Assembly (NCBI GenBank): GCA_027422505.1
Contig: JAPQWV010000001.1
Location: forward strand, 2,108,001-2,172,000
Length of the DNA: 64,000 nucleotides
Direction of reading: 5' to 3'
Source: Craterostigma plantagineum
Taxonomy: Eukaryota > Streptophyta > Magnoliopsida > Lamiales > Linderniaceae
Position numbers and translations under genes: made by a program. Under the pieces are notes generated by a model. The model saw only the letters and a program-made list of their open reading frames with translations, ran no database searches and was not told the origin of the DNA. Positions 10,439 to 21,786 of the stretch are shown piece after piece; the first letter of the stretch is position 1; the number at the start of each line of letters is the position of its first letter.

Positions 10439-11196
10439 AACACAATTGAAAGTTTTTTTTTTTTTAACTTCGGATTTCATTTCATTCATCCAAATGGACA
10501 CAAGATTACAATAGAGTAACAATAAAAAAATGCAGCAAATTTGAGCATTTCTATTGCGTAAAAAACCGGTGATAGCACAAATATCCGTTCACAAACCCAA
10601 AAAGAGAAAAAAAAACCCCGAGGGGATACTCCCACTAGGGGAAGAAATACACTCCCACGAGGGGAGGAGGCTCCCATAAAGGGGAGAAAAACTCCTGCAA
10701 AAGGGGAGAAAACTCAAAAAGGAGAAAACTCCCATGAGGAGAAAACGCCACGACCCAAAAGGGCGGCGGAAGATAGGGTTGCCTGCGGACGTACGGGGGA
10801 TAGAGACAGCTGCAGACCGGTAGATCGAGGCGCAGAGGAGGCGTGGCGCCGGTATCGAGGCGCAGAGGAGGCGTGGCGAGGAGGTGGGTGGTCTAGCACC
10901 CCTGCCCTGAGCCGTAGATGGAGGTGGAGGAGGGCGCGGCCGGCGGAAGCTGGCGCGACTGGCCGAGATGGCCGAGCAGAGGTGGAGTTTGTCGTGTCTT
11001 ATTGAAAGAAAAACGAAAAAAGAGAAAGAAAAACTGAAAAATGAAGAGAAGAAAACAAAATATCTCCCCCACCTCCATTAATGGAGGATGGGGGAGAAAA
11101 CCCTCTTTTTCTGGCGGCTTGCCGGAGAGATTTTAAGTGAGAGAAACCCTGGAGACCAGATATATAATTGTGTACCGCATCGCAACACAATTGAAA
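10439..11196 (-). mobile_element. Non-autonomous retroposon with poly(A) tail and 13-bp target duplication
   Basis: The body is 10452-11183 on the minus strand. It is bounded by the direct repeat aacacaattgaaa at 10439-10451 and 11184-11196. Twelve T on the plus strand at 10453-10464 form the poly(A) tail of the minus-strand element. The 5' half is rich in pyrimidines and in C/G, with an internal duplication of about 25 bp (gaggcgcagaggaggcgtgg, twice near 10829-10879). The 3' half has degenerate repeats of a ggggagaaaactc unit at 10619-10740. There is no reverse transcriptase. It could be a LINE-derived deletion product or a SINE-like retroposon that used LINE machinery. Confidence 0.75.
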
Positions 11197-11408
11197 ATAT
11201 AATACCTCAAAAATATTAAAAGGAAAAACGGCAATTAATAATCAAGTCTTTCTGAGGATGCGGCATATTACCAAATTGTCCTTATCCGCGGATTATATTA
11301 TAAGAGTCGGCCGAAGTAGAATGAGTCAACTCAAAGGGATATCATCATCCGAAGGACACAAATCAATTCGATAACAACGCGTAATACAATCTGAAGCGAC
11401 ACGTCGTC
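11197..11408 (+). promoter_or_regulatory. Presumed promoter and 5' UTR of the large CCCH gene
   Basis: About 210 bp lie between the retroposon and the start codon. A weak TATA-like ttatattataag is near 11284-11297. The retroposon therefore sits very close to the promoter. Confidence 0.4.
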
Positions 11409-14400
11409 ATGGATCTACCGCCGCCGCCGATGTTCCACAAACGCCAAAGGCGTGGCGACGTGAGTCCTACTCCAATGTTTTTCCCGCCGCCGGCGCCGCC
11501 GCAGACGTCACCATCTTTCCCTCCACGAGGTCATCCTGTTTGGCAGAGATCTCAGAGGTTCGAAAGGTCGCGTAGGTGCGAAGTTGATTCGAGGAGAAGA
11601 CGCTGTTTGGATCGAAACATACTTCCACCGCGTCCGCCACCGCCCCCGCCAATTTACCGTGAAGAATTGTTCCCTCTACAGCGTTCGTGTTATGATTCTG
11701 CTGAGCCAAACCCTAATCTCAGGGATGATCGATTCAATCGTGGTTTGTTGAATTGTTCGGTTGACTTGGGATCTAATGATAGGTTTATTGATGTAGGGAA
11801 TGGCGTGGGGTACCGCGATGGCGACTACCTTGGTCGTGAGTTCTATGAAGATTTGGATGACAGATTTAGCGATAGGCTAAGTCATAGGGGCTGTTGTTCG
11901 TATCATGAGAGGCATAGTCATGAGTGTAGGTTGAATACTGATGTGAAGGATAGGGATTGTGAGTTTTATGCTAGGAGAGATAATCGTGAGCTCCGACCGT
12001 GTGGTGGTATTGTTAGTGAACGATTTACCTCGTATACTGAGGGAAATGATTTTGAGAGAAGGTTGATAAATGATATTAATAATAGGAGACTGGGCCTTGG
12101 TGTGAGTCACAGGGCTCAGGAGCTCTACACTAATAGGGATGATGTAGGGGAGAGATTGGATTATGGTATTAACAATCGGATTTGGGAACATGGCAATGGG
12201 AGGCTGTGTTATGGTATGGATGAGCCTGTTTGTGATTTGGGTATGACGAGGGCAGGCAGAAATCGGATGTCAGACTGTAGTATTAATGGATATGTTAACG
12301 AGTTTGATGACAAGTTGAATTATGACTCCATGAGAGGGGGTGACTACAGTCGCTTGCGAGGCCATGATGATGTGAGGGGATTAGATGGTGCTGCCTGTGG
12401 TCATGATGGTTATGCTAGGAGATTAGTTTTTCAAGAGAGATATAATAAGAGATTGAAAAATTCCGTTGGTGAAGGAGTTTCGTTAGAATTGGCAAATGCA
12501 CGACAGACGGTTTTTGAGAGCGACCCGCCGTTTAGGTGGGGTTTATGGAATCAGTACAGAAATCGAGAGGCTATTCGGTTTAAAAAGAAGGATGTGCAGC
12601 GCAAGACTGCTTTGCATAGACTCCAATTAGGTAGACCTTTCAGACGCAGCCGAGCTCATGTGGATAAGCATGTTCCACGTAAGTTGACTGGTAACTCTCG
12701 GGGCAAGGGTATTTTGACTTCTGATCCTGTTGTTAAATCAGATATAAATTCGGCCACAGAAAAGAAGAATGTTATCAGTGACGAGAATAATAATGGTAGG
12801 CCTGCTTCTCCATTGACTCAATTGAAAGAAGGTATAGGAATAAATGATGTTTCTACATTTGCATCCAACAGTGAAAGCTCAACCACAGTTTACGGAAATC
12901 ATATACTTGAAGACTCTAGGGGTTGTGAACTTTCAGGAGATATGAATTCAGAGGGTTCTGGTGATGATACATCAGGGAAAATATGGAGAATAAGCTTATT
13001 GGAGAAAAGGGAAGAAGCACAACATGTCGATGCAATCAGTCTTAAAAACGAATGTGATGGTAATGAGAGCATAAATGTTGAAATTTGCACCAACGACGAA
13101 TCTCGAGATCCACACTTAAATTCAGGCGCAGAAATTCTGAATTGTGATACCTCTTCTGCATTTAATTGTGGCACGACTGACAATGACAGTGTTTCGCTAC
13201 CTGCAGAATCTGCAGAAGTTCCAATTTTTGATAAAGGCCATGAGTTGGTCGGGTTGTCGATACCCCAGGAAATTGCAGAGGCTTCTGAGATCCGGGGTAA
13301 TAAAAGCTATTTAGATATCCAAATGGATCGATCAATTCGTAAGTCTAACGTAGAAGTGCATCAGAAGACAGATATTGGGGTCATGTCTGATGTGGGCTCT
13401 GAACATTTCGACGCCAAAACTGCCCAAGTAAGTAGACCCATGGTTGAAGTAAATACTAAAGAATCAGAGAGTCTCAGTAGCTCTGCTATGATGGACTGTT
13501 ATAGCATTACTTTTGGTGCCAACAGCTCTAATGTTCTTCCTCATGATCATAAGGGAGTTCTGGATAGTTTTCAAGAGGCAGTTAGTGACAGAGTTCCTCC
13601 ATTACCTTTTCAGTGTTCTGCAGGCGTTAAGAGGAAGGCTGAAGCTACTCAGGTTTATGACTCAGATATTGATGCAGTTACTGATTCGATAGGAACTGCA
13701 GATGGTGCAGTTATTACAGATTTGAGAAAGGACACTTCCTGTGCGTTGGAAATTGTCTTTCCTTTTGAGAATGGAATCTCTAAAGAAAATTCTTCCATGA
13801 ATGAAGAATCTCGTGGCGTGAAAGATTCGGATGTTGATTTTGACACTGATTATCCATCCTCTGGCCATAAGAAGAAAAGAAAGGTTCTCATCTCTGAGTC
13901 GACTCCCTCCTTGCCGACGGAAGATGATCTAGTTGCCGAAGGCAATAGCCCTGATAACGTATCTGAATGTGACACCATTGAATCAGAAAGAACCAATGGA
14001 TGTGATACTACTTATGTTGAAGGAAAAGTCAGTGAGGAGAATGTGGCTCAAGTTGATACGATGGCTGATGGAAGCAAACATCACGAACGTGATGATTGTG
14101 CTTTTATTGGTAACACGTTGTCTTTGTCTGGTGATGCAAATGATGTCTCTACTTCCAGTTCTGTTGATGAACTGGATACGGATCAGTGCCCAAGTTCTCC
14201 TGAGGATCTGCTTTCTCATACCGATTTTTCATTTTCACCAAATCGGACAACATTGGCTTTCCAACCAAAAGGACAGGTTACATTTCTAAGAGATAAAGTA
14301 ATTGAGGGAAACACTTACACTACTCATGCCAAGAGATCACCTACCTTATTATTCCCACGAAATACTACTCGGATTTCAATCTTGGAGGGTCAAACTAAAC

Positions 14401-17400
14401 CGTCTCCAAAACTGAAAGCTGCAGGAGGGAATTTTAACTTGAAAAAGAACCAGCCGATCCCTTCTGTTCCTAATGTTTTTCCCGGTCATCCTCCTCCATA
14501 TAGCAGTTCAAGAAAATTTCAACCCAGTATTGTTACAAAGTCAAGGACATGGCATCGGAGCGACAACTCCTCTGCTGCAGTTACAGGCGTGAAGCAACAA
14601 CCGTCTATTATTCCTCAGAGTCAAAAAACAAATGTTCTTGGGGCATCTGGCAATTCATATATCCGTAAGGGTAATAGCCTAGTGAGAAATCCTTCACCAT
14701 CAGTTCTCCCTCCATCAAAATTAGGAAATGTAGCTCCTATTAATAGGTCGCGCCCTTCTACGGAGAATGTGAGAGTGAACCAAGCTTCTGACAACGAGAT
14801 TAGAAAATACGGGTCCCTTCCTCAGGTGGGAATGCGGAAAGATAATTCTTCCGATTCGACCAAAAAAACAGTCCAGCCTGGATGCGGCCAACCACCAAAT
14901 CGTCGTAGTAAATTGGGGGAGTCTGCCCAGGGATCAGTTATTCACAGCAGTGGGAGTCCTGCTTTAGATTCTTCACAGGAGATTGCTAAGGCTTCTATAA
15001 TTGCTGGTTGTCGAACAAATTCATCAAACAAAGTAATATATATTAGGAAGAAATCAAATCAACTGATTGCAGCCTCTGACACCGAAGATTCATCTGTACA
15101 ACGGGTAAATAGTACACAAGGGCCTTCATCTGATGGCTACTACAAGAAGAGGAAAAATCAACTTGTAAGAGCACCAGCTCACTCAAGGAAAGAGAATGTG
15201 AGTTTGAATGTCGGCACTGCAAGACATGGACCCCCTGCACTATCCATTAGAAGTTCAGTCAAGAGACGAAGCTATTTTAAAATCAACAGGCATTCTAAAT
15301 TCTCTTTGGTTTGGAAACTACATGATACCAAGTCTTCAGAGAAAATTAACAATTTTTTTCAACCGAAGATGGGTTTGCCACATCTGATTCCATGGAAAAG
15401 AGCCACATACCGAAAAAGATTTTTTGATGCTTTGATTTCCAAGCCAAACAAAAGGCAGTTTTCTGTCTTCAGGTATGTGAGCGATTGTTGCATTTCCCTT
15501 GCTGGATATATTGTATTGTGTACCTCTTTCCTTTCATTCTTTGTCTTGCGATTGCTTACTTGTTATGTATAGCCATAAAATTCTGCTCTCAAGAAAGAGA
15601 AGTGCAATCTACACAAGATCGAGTCACGGATATTCCCTGAGGATGTCTAAAGTTTTAAGCATTGGTGGTTCCAGCTTGAAGTGGTCAAAGTCTTTGGAAA
15701 AGAATTCGAAGAAAGTCAAAGAGGTTTGACTTACACAGACACACCCTCGAGGATCTGTAGAACCTATTTGTTACTAATTGAATTATTTGATTTTGTAGGA
15801 TGCTGCAAGATCAGTTGCTGCTGCTGCAAAGATAAGAAAAGAAGAAATGAATGCTCCCCCGGTTCTCTTAAAGAGCAGAAACATTTCTCGTAAGTTGCTT
15901 CCTAGTGTAAAGCCTCGTCCAGGTACCGCTCTGTAATCCTGGTGTGGCATACCCATTTTTTTTTGCATCCACTTTTCTATTTTATGTCCTTGTCCGGACA
16001 TGTCGGAGATGGATCTTATGTGATCTTTAATGTTCTTTGGCTTTTGCATACTTATTTCTGTGTGGATGACAAATACTGTTATGTAACATACTTTTGGTAA
16101 CAGGAGAAAGGACATTATCCGTTGGCTGTGAACGATATAAAATGGATTCGAGTAGGATGACCCTTCTTAGGATTACTGGTAGTCAGCCCTCCTTGTTTGT
16201 CATGCCCTTCCATTTTGTTTATCTTCCATATATTTGGCATGTTATTGTCTGTGCAGTTAGTACCTATTGGATTTATAGTATTAGATTTTTGTCAATTCAT
16301 CTGAGCTCTCACGTTTCGATGAAATTCTTGATCATTTTAGTCTGAACGATTTTTGTTGTTCTATCTAATTTGAATAGTGAGCGTAGTTTTTTGTCTATGA
16401 CAAATCGATTGTTTTTGATGGATCTGTTCTGATATCTTTATGCAGAAGAATCATCGGGCCCACTTCATAAAACAGCCAAGGACGTTAAAAAATCTTATAT
16501 TCCCAGTAGACGTTTAATTGGCAGTGAGGAGTAAGTTATTTTAGGGGCTGTTCTTGACCTCTATTTCTGTTGGCTAATAATAATACTTTAAATTTACACA
16601 TTCACATCTTGAACAGAATAAATAAATTGTCTTCACCAAAACTCTTCTTTCTTTTCCTTTTTGGAATAAATAAATTGGCGAATTAAATATGCACAGATAT
16701 GTCCGGATTGGCAATGGGAATCAGCTTATCAGAGATCCAAAGAGACGGACTCGCATAATAGCAAGTGAGAGAGTGAGATGGAGTTTGCGCACGGCAAGGT
16801 TGCGATTGGCGAGAAAGAAGACATATTGCCAGTTCTTCACCAGATTTGGGAAATGCAATAAGGAAGATGGAAAGTGTCCATACCTACACGATGTATCTAA
16901 AATCGCCGTCTGCACCAAATTTTTGACCGGCACATGCTCCAACGCTGACTGCAAATTAACTCACAAGGTATTTCTGTCAATTCTTATTTTAACAGTGTGC
17001 AATATATGGCTGCGCTATTTACACTGTTCTGCAGGTTATCCCCGAGAGAATGCCAGATTGTTCGTATTTTCTGAAAGGTATATAGTAAGTAACGAAATCG
17101 TCAGATAAAAAATTTATGAAGGTGAAAACCGCCGATTCAAATTTTACTTTTTTTTCGCAGGTTCATGCTCAAATGAGAATTGTCCTTATAGACATGTGAT
17201 TGTGGATCGATCCTGTTTCAGCCGTTTGTGAAAGTTTTCTCCGAGGCTATTGTGCTGATGGTAATGAGGTAAAAGCTATTTACATTAGTAGTATTTATCT
17301 CTCTATTTAATGTGCTCAAGTCATGAATGTCCAATATGATAATCGTCGTCTATTACGGGCCTCACTTTCACACTACCTCACGCATCTTACTCCTCGTGAA

Positions 17401-17802
17401 TGGACCATATCTGCTAACTTGCAGTGTCGGAAGAAACACACATACGTCTGCCCGGCTTTTGAAGAAAAGGGAATCTGTCCTCAGATCTCCACTTGCAAGC
17501 TCCATCACCCAAAAAAGAAGACAGAAAAGAAACCTTTGATCGAACAAAAGAAGACTGTAAGAGGGCGATACTTTGACGGCGGGCTAACTCCATTTGGTGC
17601 AGAAACTTATCTCTCCTCTAAAGGTAAGGACAATTTAACATTTGATGATGGAAAATATCCCGATTTTATTAGCTTAGGCATCGTCGACGAGGAACTTCTT
17701 GAAGAAACTTCGGCTCGACAAGAAGATGGTCATGACGATGTCATCATGGGAGATGTAGATAATAGGTTCGGTTCCCCTTTGGCTTTTGATGGTTCATATT
17801 GA
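11409..17802 (+). CDS. C3H7: Large CCCH zinc-finger protein (AtC3H7/ZC3H3-like) with a frameshift
   Basis: Nine exons were read: 11409-15472, 15573-15723, 15799-15922, 16104-16178, 16446-16530, 16697-16967, 17035-17077, 17161-17268 and 17425-17802. The first exon encodes about 1,350 low-complexity residues: a proline-rich start (PPPPMFHKRQRRG), an Arg/Asp/Tyr-rich stretch, then Ser-rich sequence. The C-terminal exons encode five CCCH fingers, beginning YCQFFTRFGKC, VCTKFLTGTC, DCSYFLKGSC, VCESFLRGYC and VCPAFEEKGIC. The arrangement resembles the ZC3H3 family, linked to mRNA 3'-end processing and export in animals; the plant role is inferred. A tandem GATC duplication at 17205-17212 shifts the frame between fingers 3 and 4 and brings a stop within a few codons. 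Everything after it is open in the correct frame. It could be a real mutation or an assembly error. Confidence 0.85.
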
Positions 17803-18283
17803 TTTGAACAGCTTACATAGTAGTGTGTAGGGTTTATTAGGACTTGAATTGATCTTAGTTAGGTTATATAGGTTTAGTTCCAGGATTTTTTTTCGTATTT
17901 TTTGTTTCTGTAAAGATGTTTGAACAATGTAATATCTGCTATTTCCTTACAATAACTTTTGTTTATTAACATATCGGTTAGGCGCAAACTAAGCGCGCGA
18001 ACCAGTGCGCAGTTAGCGCTGTTATAAGGATAAAAAAAAAGGCGCATCTTTGAATTAGGAATTGAAACGAAGAAATCATTCATTCGTAATATGCAGAGGA
18101 AACTCATCAAGGCATGGGTCAGAATTGTACTTTTCCGAAATGTAAAGCTGTAAATAGTAATTGTAGAAATTTAAGGGCTTTCCGAGTGATTAATGCACAA
18201 ATAAAATAATTAGAAAAAAAATGGAACGAATTAAGTAGTGAAATGTAATGAAAGAGGTGGCGGTGAGTACTCAATCGGAAACG
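17803..18283 (+). other. 3' region of the CCCH gene and promoter of the TPR gene
   Basis: About 480 bp of AT-rich DNA with no coding signal. It should hold the CCCH gene 3' UTR and the promoter of the TPR gene in the same orientation. Confidence 0.5.
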
Positions 18284-19595
18284 ATGAAGCTGTCTTTCAA
18301 TAAGAAGCTAAGCGACGGCAGAAATAGAGCTAAGAAACGTCCAGCTTCGCTTAATCCAAATCTTCCCTTCGAAGATTCTGATCCCTCCTCGACGGATGCG
18401 AAAGAATCTTCTGAAACGATTTTAAACGTTGATGCCGGTGGGTCAAGTGAAGAAACAGTTCCAATTGACGAAGATGAGAAAACGAAGAAGAAGAAGGTGG
18501 CAGGAGAATATCAAGTTCAAGGAAACAAACTCGCGGAGGTACCTGCAATGATTTCTTTCTCTTTTTCCATTTATTTGTGTCTAAGCCCTAATTTTCGTGG
18601 AAGATTCAAATCGATGACGTCGAGCCAAACTGAAGGCTCGTAAATTGATTCTGTCAGAGAATCTTCTGTGTCTTCTGCTGAATCTGTTTGGGAGTTGGTT
18701 TGGTTAAGCCTTGATTTGATAGTTGGTTCCAAATGATTGGAAAGATGGGTTTCCTATATGGACACTGAGCTTTATTGTATGATATTGTAAGTAATGCATG
18801 ATTCAGCAAGCTTCTGAACTTTTATGTCTTTTATTTCTTCTCTGATCGAATGAAGGATGGGAAATATCGTGAGGCACTAGGGAAATGGGAAACTGCTATT
18901 ACACTGATGCCCGAACGAGCTATTCTTCACGAACAGAAAGCTCAGGTCCTACTCGAACTCGGAGAGGCATGGAACGCTTTGAAAGCTGCCACTCGTATTT
19001 CGTTCTCCCTATCCTTTGATTTCATGAGAGTGATGCGATTCGTGAATGTCTCCTAACGTTGTTTCATCCATGGTTTATAGGAGCTACAGAGTTGGATCCC
19101 ACATGGGCCGAGGTATTAGATTCCTAGGCTCCATTAAGGCATTAACCAATGCATCCTAATTATTCATCGTTTTTGGTTTTTGTTTTATCGTTCTTTCTCC
19201 TTCGTGAATTAGGCGTGGATAACCCTCGGAAGAGCACAGTTGAATTTCGGAGAGCCAGACTCTGCCATTGAAAGCTTCGACAAGGCATTGGCCTTAAAGG
19301 TATCAAATTGTTCAATACCCTCTTGAACCATCTTCTTCCTTATGAACGACGATTGAAGTCGGAAAGAAGTCTCATTCAGAATGGTCACAAGCATGAATTC
19401 AGTTCAGTAAATGTTAATAGTGTAATATTGTGTGTAGGCTATTGCTGTGCTTAATTTGTCTGTTTAAAAGTTTGCATCTTTTTGTTGCAGCCTGATTCCC
19501 ATGAAGCCAAAGAAGATAGAAAAACAGCCTCTAATCTGATCAAAAGGAGGAAACAGCTTCACACTACTGAGAGCCGTTTCCTTGTCGGAGATTAA
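18284..19595 (+). CDS. TPR protein resembling tetratricopeptide repeat protein 33
   Basis: The exons are 18284-18538, 18856-18994, 19081-19112, 19213-19299 and 19491-19595, with the frame continuous throughout. The product is about 205 residues. A charged, lysine-rich N-terminus (MKLSFNKKLSDG) is followed by an acidic and lysine segment. Three TPR-like helix pairs follow: KYREALGKWETAITLMP, AILHEQKAQVLLELGEAWNA with ATELDPTWAE, and AWITLGRAQLNFGEPDSAIE. The C-terminus is KRRKQLHTTESRFLVGD. This matches plant proteins annotated as TTC33; the function is unclear, presumably protein-protein interaction. An in-frame ATG at 18248 could add 12 residues. I chose 18284 because MKL is the usual start as I remember it. 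A (CT)n tract follows the stop closely. Confidence 0.82.
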
Positions 19596-19599
19596 GGCT

Positions 19600-19601
<2 letters not shown>

Positions 19602-19646
<45 letters not shown>
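19602..19646. repeat. (CT)n microsatellite
   Basis: About 22 CT units lie in the presumed 3' UTR of the TPR gene. Confidence 0.95.
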
Positions 19647-19649
<3 letters not shown>

Positions 19650-20185
19650 TACATTGTAATATAATTTCTTGAATACTCTGTGGTCATGGGTTTTCACTGT
19701 AGACATGATTTTGTAATATATTTGATCATATAGTAGTAACCATCATCATCCTTCTCATTCATTTATTAGTAAGAGCGTTCGGACAAAAAAGGAAAAGTAT
19801 TCAACGCAACTTCTTGTCAACGTTGCTTGCATAAATACAACTGTAAGGCACTGACTAACTAGTCTCATCTCAAAGTGTGAACACCCAAGAAAAATACTTC
19901 TATAAGACATTCAAAAGAGATCAGTGTGAACGCAGTGTGTTCACATCGAAATCCACGAGAATATTTATGACATTTAAAATTAAAAGAACTTTTCTGATCA
20001 AATGTTTTCTTACTCGTGGAGTGTAACACTTGGCCTGGCCAGTCTAATATTAAATCTTCTAGAAAGCCTTCCTTAGCAAGTTTGCTCTTACAACACTGTT
20101 ATAATTATAAGCTTCATTTCACTTGACCATTGACAGTTGAAACTACTCTATTTATTTGAAGTGTCTTAACTGAACTCAACGTCAC

Positions 20186-20187
<2 letters not shown>
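19647..20187. other. Intergenic region, no gene seen
   Basis: AT-rich DNA of about 540 bp without an open frame or recognised repeat. It probably includes the promoter of the small gene at 20241. Confidence 0.5.

Positions 20188-20231
<44 letters not shown>
20188..20231. repeat. (GA)n microsatellite in a presumed 5' UTR
   Basis: About 20 GA units end nine bases before the start codon of the small gene. GA/CT tracts in 5' UTRs are common in plants. This tract is the reverse complement type of the (CT)n at 19602-19646. Confidence 0.95.
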
Positions 20232-20236
<5 letters not shown>

Positions 20237-20240
20237 GACA

Positions 20241-20465
20241 ATGGCTATGAAAGAATCGTCTCTGCGTTTTCAGGCCAATAAAGGAAGCGTTTTCCCGTTG
20301 AAGAAGAAGAAGAGTGTGAAGAGAATGATGTTTGAGCTAATCGTTGAATCTCTCTTCTCTTGCTTCAACAAAGAGACGGATCCAAACGCGGCCTTACGTT
20401 CGAAGAGAGAAGAAGGCTATTGTTGCAAGAACTCAGACAGCCGTCGTGTCGTTCCTTACACTTAA
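20241..20465 (+). CDS. Small basic protein of 74 residues, function unknown
   Basis: The single-exon frame starts MAMKESSLRF and contains KGSVFPLKKKKSVKRMMFEL followed by IVESLFSCF. The lysine-rich block followed by an amphipathic segment looks like a family of short, uncharacterised plant proteins I vaguely recall, but I cannot name it. The ATG follows a (GA)n leader, as in many plant 5' UTRs. There is no signal peptide. It could be chance, but composition and leader favour a real gene. Confidence 0.5.
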   Translation: MAMKESSLRFQANKGSVFPLKKKKSVKRMMFELIVESLFSCFNKETDPNAALRSKREEGYCCKNSDSRRVVPYT

Positions 20466-21084
20466 CTTCCTTCATATGATAATGCTTCGTTTGGGTGAGT
20501 CAATGATGAAATTGCAAGAACCATTATCGAAGAAGAAGGGTGTGATATGCCATACCACTGTTGAATTGATCTTATGTCTATACTAATTGATTTTTTGTTT
20601 TTGTAGTACGCTAGTGCTAGACTATTAACGGTGTTCGAAATTTAAATAAGACACATGTATTCCGATGATAACCCTTGGTTATTAAGTTTACTGTAAACAT
20701 TGCGCACTCGATTTACTGAAGAGTTGATATTTATATCTTGAGATTCTGTTTTTGACTGATAATACATATTTCGACTGAGATGACAAATTCGTTTTTGCTT
20801 CCCTTTGAATATTGTACTGTATTGTCATAATCACCAATAGCTTTCTTATCTTAGTTAGTTAATTAACTAATTAAGTAGGTTGATTAGTGTCGCAAGCACT
20901 TGCGTGGATGATAAACCAGTCAATAAACCTCTTTCTAATACCTCATTAATTTCTATCCAAAGATGCCGTCACGCCCACTCGGTATCCTTCTTTCTTATTT
21001 GCACGTGAAAGGTAATTCATTTATTTTTTTCTAGATAACCTTTTCCTTGTACATTTTAAATTAGGTCGTGGACTTTTATATATA
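20466..21084. other. Intergenic AT-rich region
   Basis: No gene was seen. It should contain the 3' UTR of the small gene; the remainder is featureless. Confidence 0.4.
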
Positions 21085-21590
21085 CTAGTATATTTTCGCA
21101 CACTCAATGTGTGCTTAACATATAATTTTATTTAGTGCTCCCTCTGCTCCATTTGGTTTTGGACATTTGGAATATGACACGGTTATTAAGAAACTTAATA
21201 TTTTAATAATATAGTCCAATTAAAAGGTAAAAAAAGTGCATATTTAACACGTCTTTTAAGAATATCTAATTTGATTGTTCGTGATAATTTTTTGCTAAAT
21301 GTAGAAAAGATAGCGGGGGGCCGATATAATAAAATGTATAAAAACTTTTGGGATGGAGGGAGTATTATTTATAATTTCGAGATTACTAATTTTTAGTGTT
21401 TAAGGTGAAACATAATTTTAAATATAAACGTAGAAAAATAATGTATGAGGGTATAAGTACAATAAATAAAAAAATTAGAAGTTATATGAAAAGTATACAA
21501 TTAATTAAATTACAAATAGAGGTACTAAATTAGTTGACAGACTAAATTTGACATTTTATAGCCATCCTACACCAATTATAGAAGAGTAGA
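21085..21590 (-). mobile_element. Short non-autonomous Helitron candidate
   Basis: On the minus strand it begins TCTACTCTTCTATAATTGG after an A and ends CTAG followed by T. The hairpin GCACACattgaGTGTGC lies nine bases before CTAG. These are the expected Helitron termini and the A/T insertion site. The element is 506 bp and contains a Stowaway-like MITE at 21136-21364. No coding sequence is present. Confidence 0.6.
21136..21364. mobile_element. Stowaway-like MITE
   Basis: The ends are gctccctctgctcc and ggatggagggagta, the degenerate inverted repeat of the CTCCCTCCGTCCC type. It shares interior sequence (ttaatattttaataatatag, cacgtcttttaagaatat) with the copies at 38931-39168 and 45220-45466. 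It lies inside the short Helitron candidate. Confidence 0.75.
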
Positions 21591-21786
21591 TAACGAAACG
21601 ATGGAAAATTATCTAGCCAGCTGTCACATAAAAGTTACATGGGGGCTAACTGTGATTACAGAACAAGGCCAGCTAGTCACCATGAAGTTGGGAGACTTGA
21701 AAAAGATTTGATTTTTTTAATGACTTGAATCAAATAAAAGATGACTGGTAATTCAATTTCAAGAACCTGCAATTCAATTCAATCCT

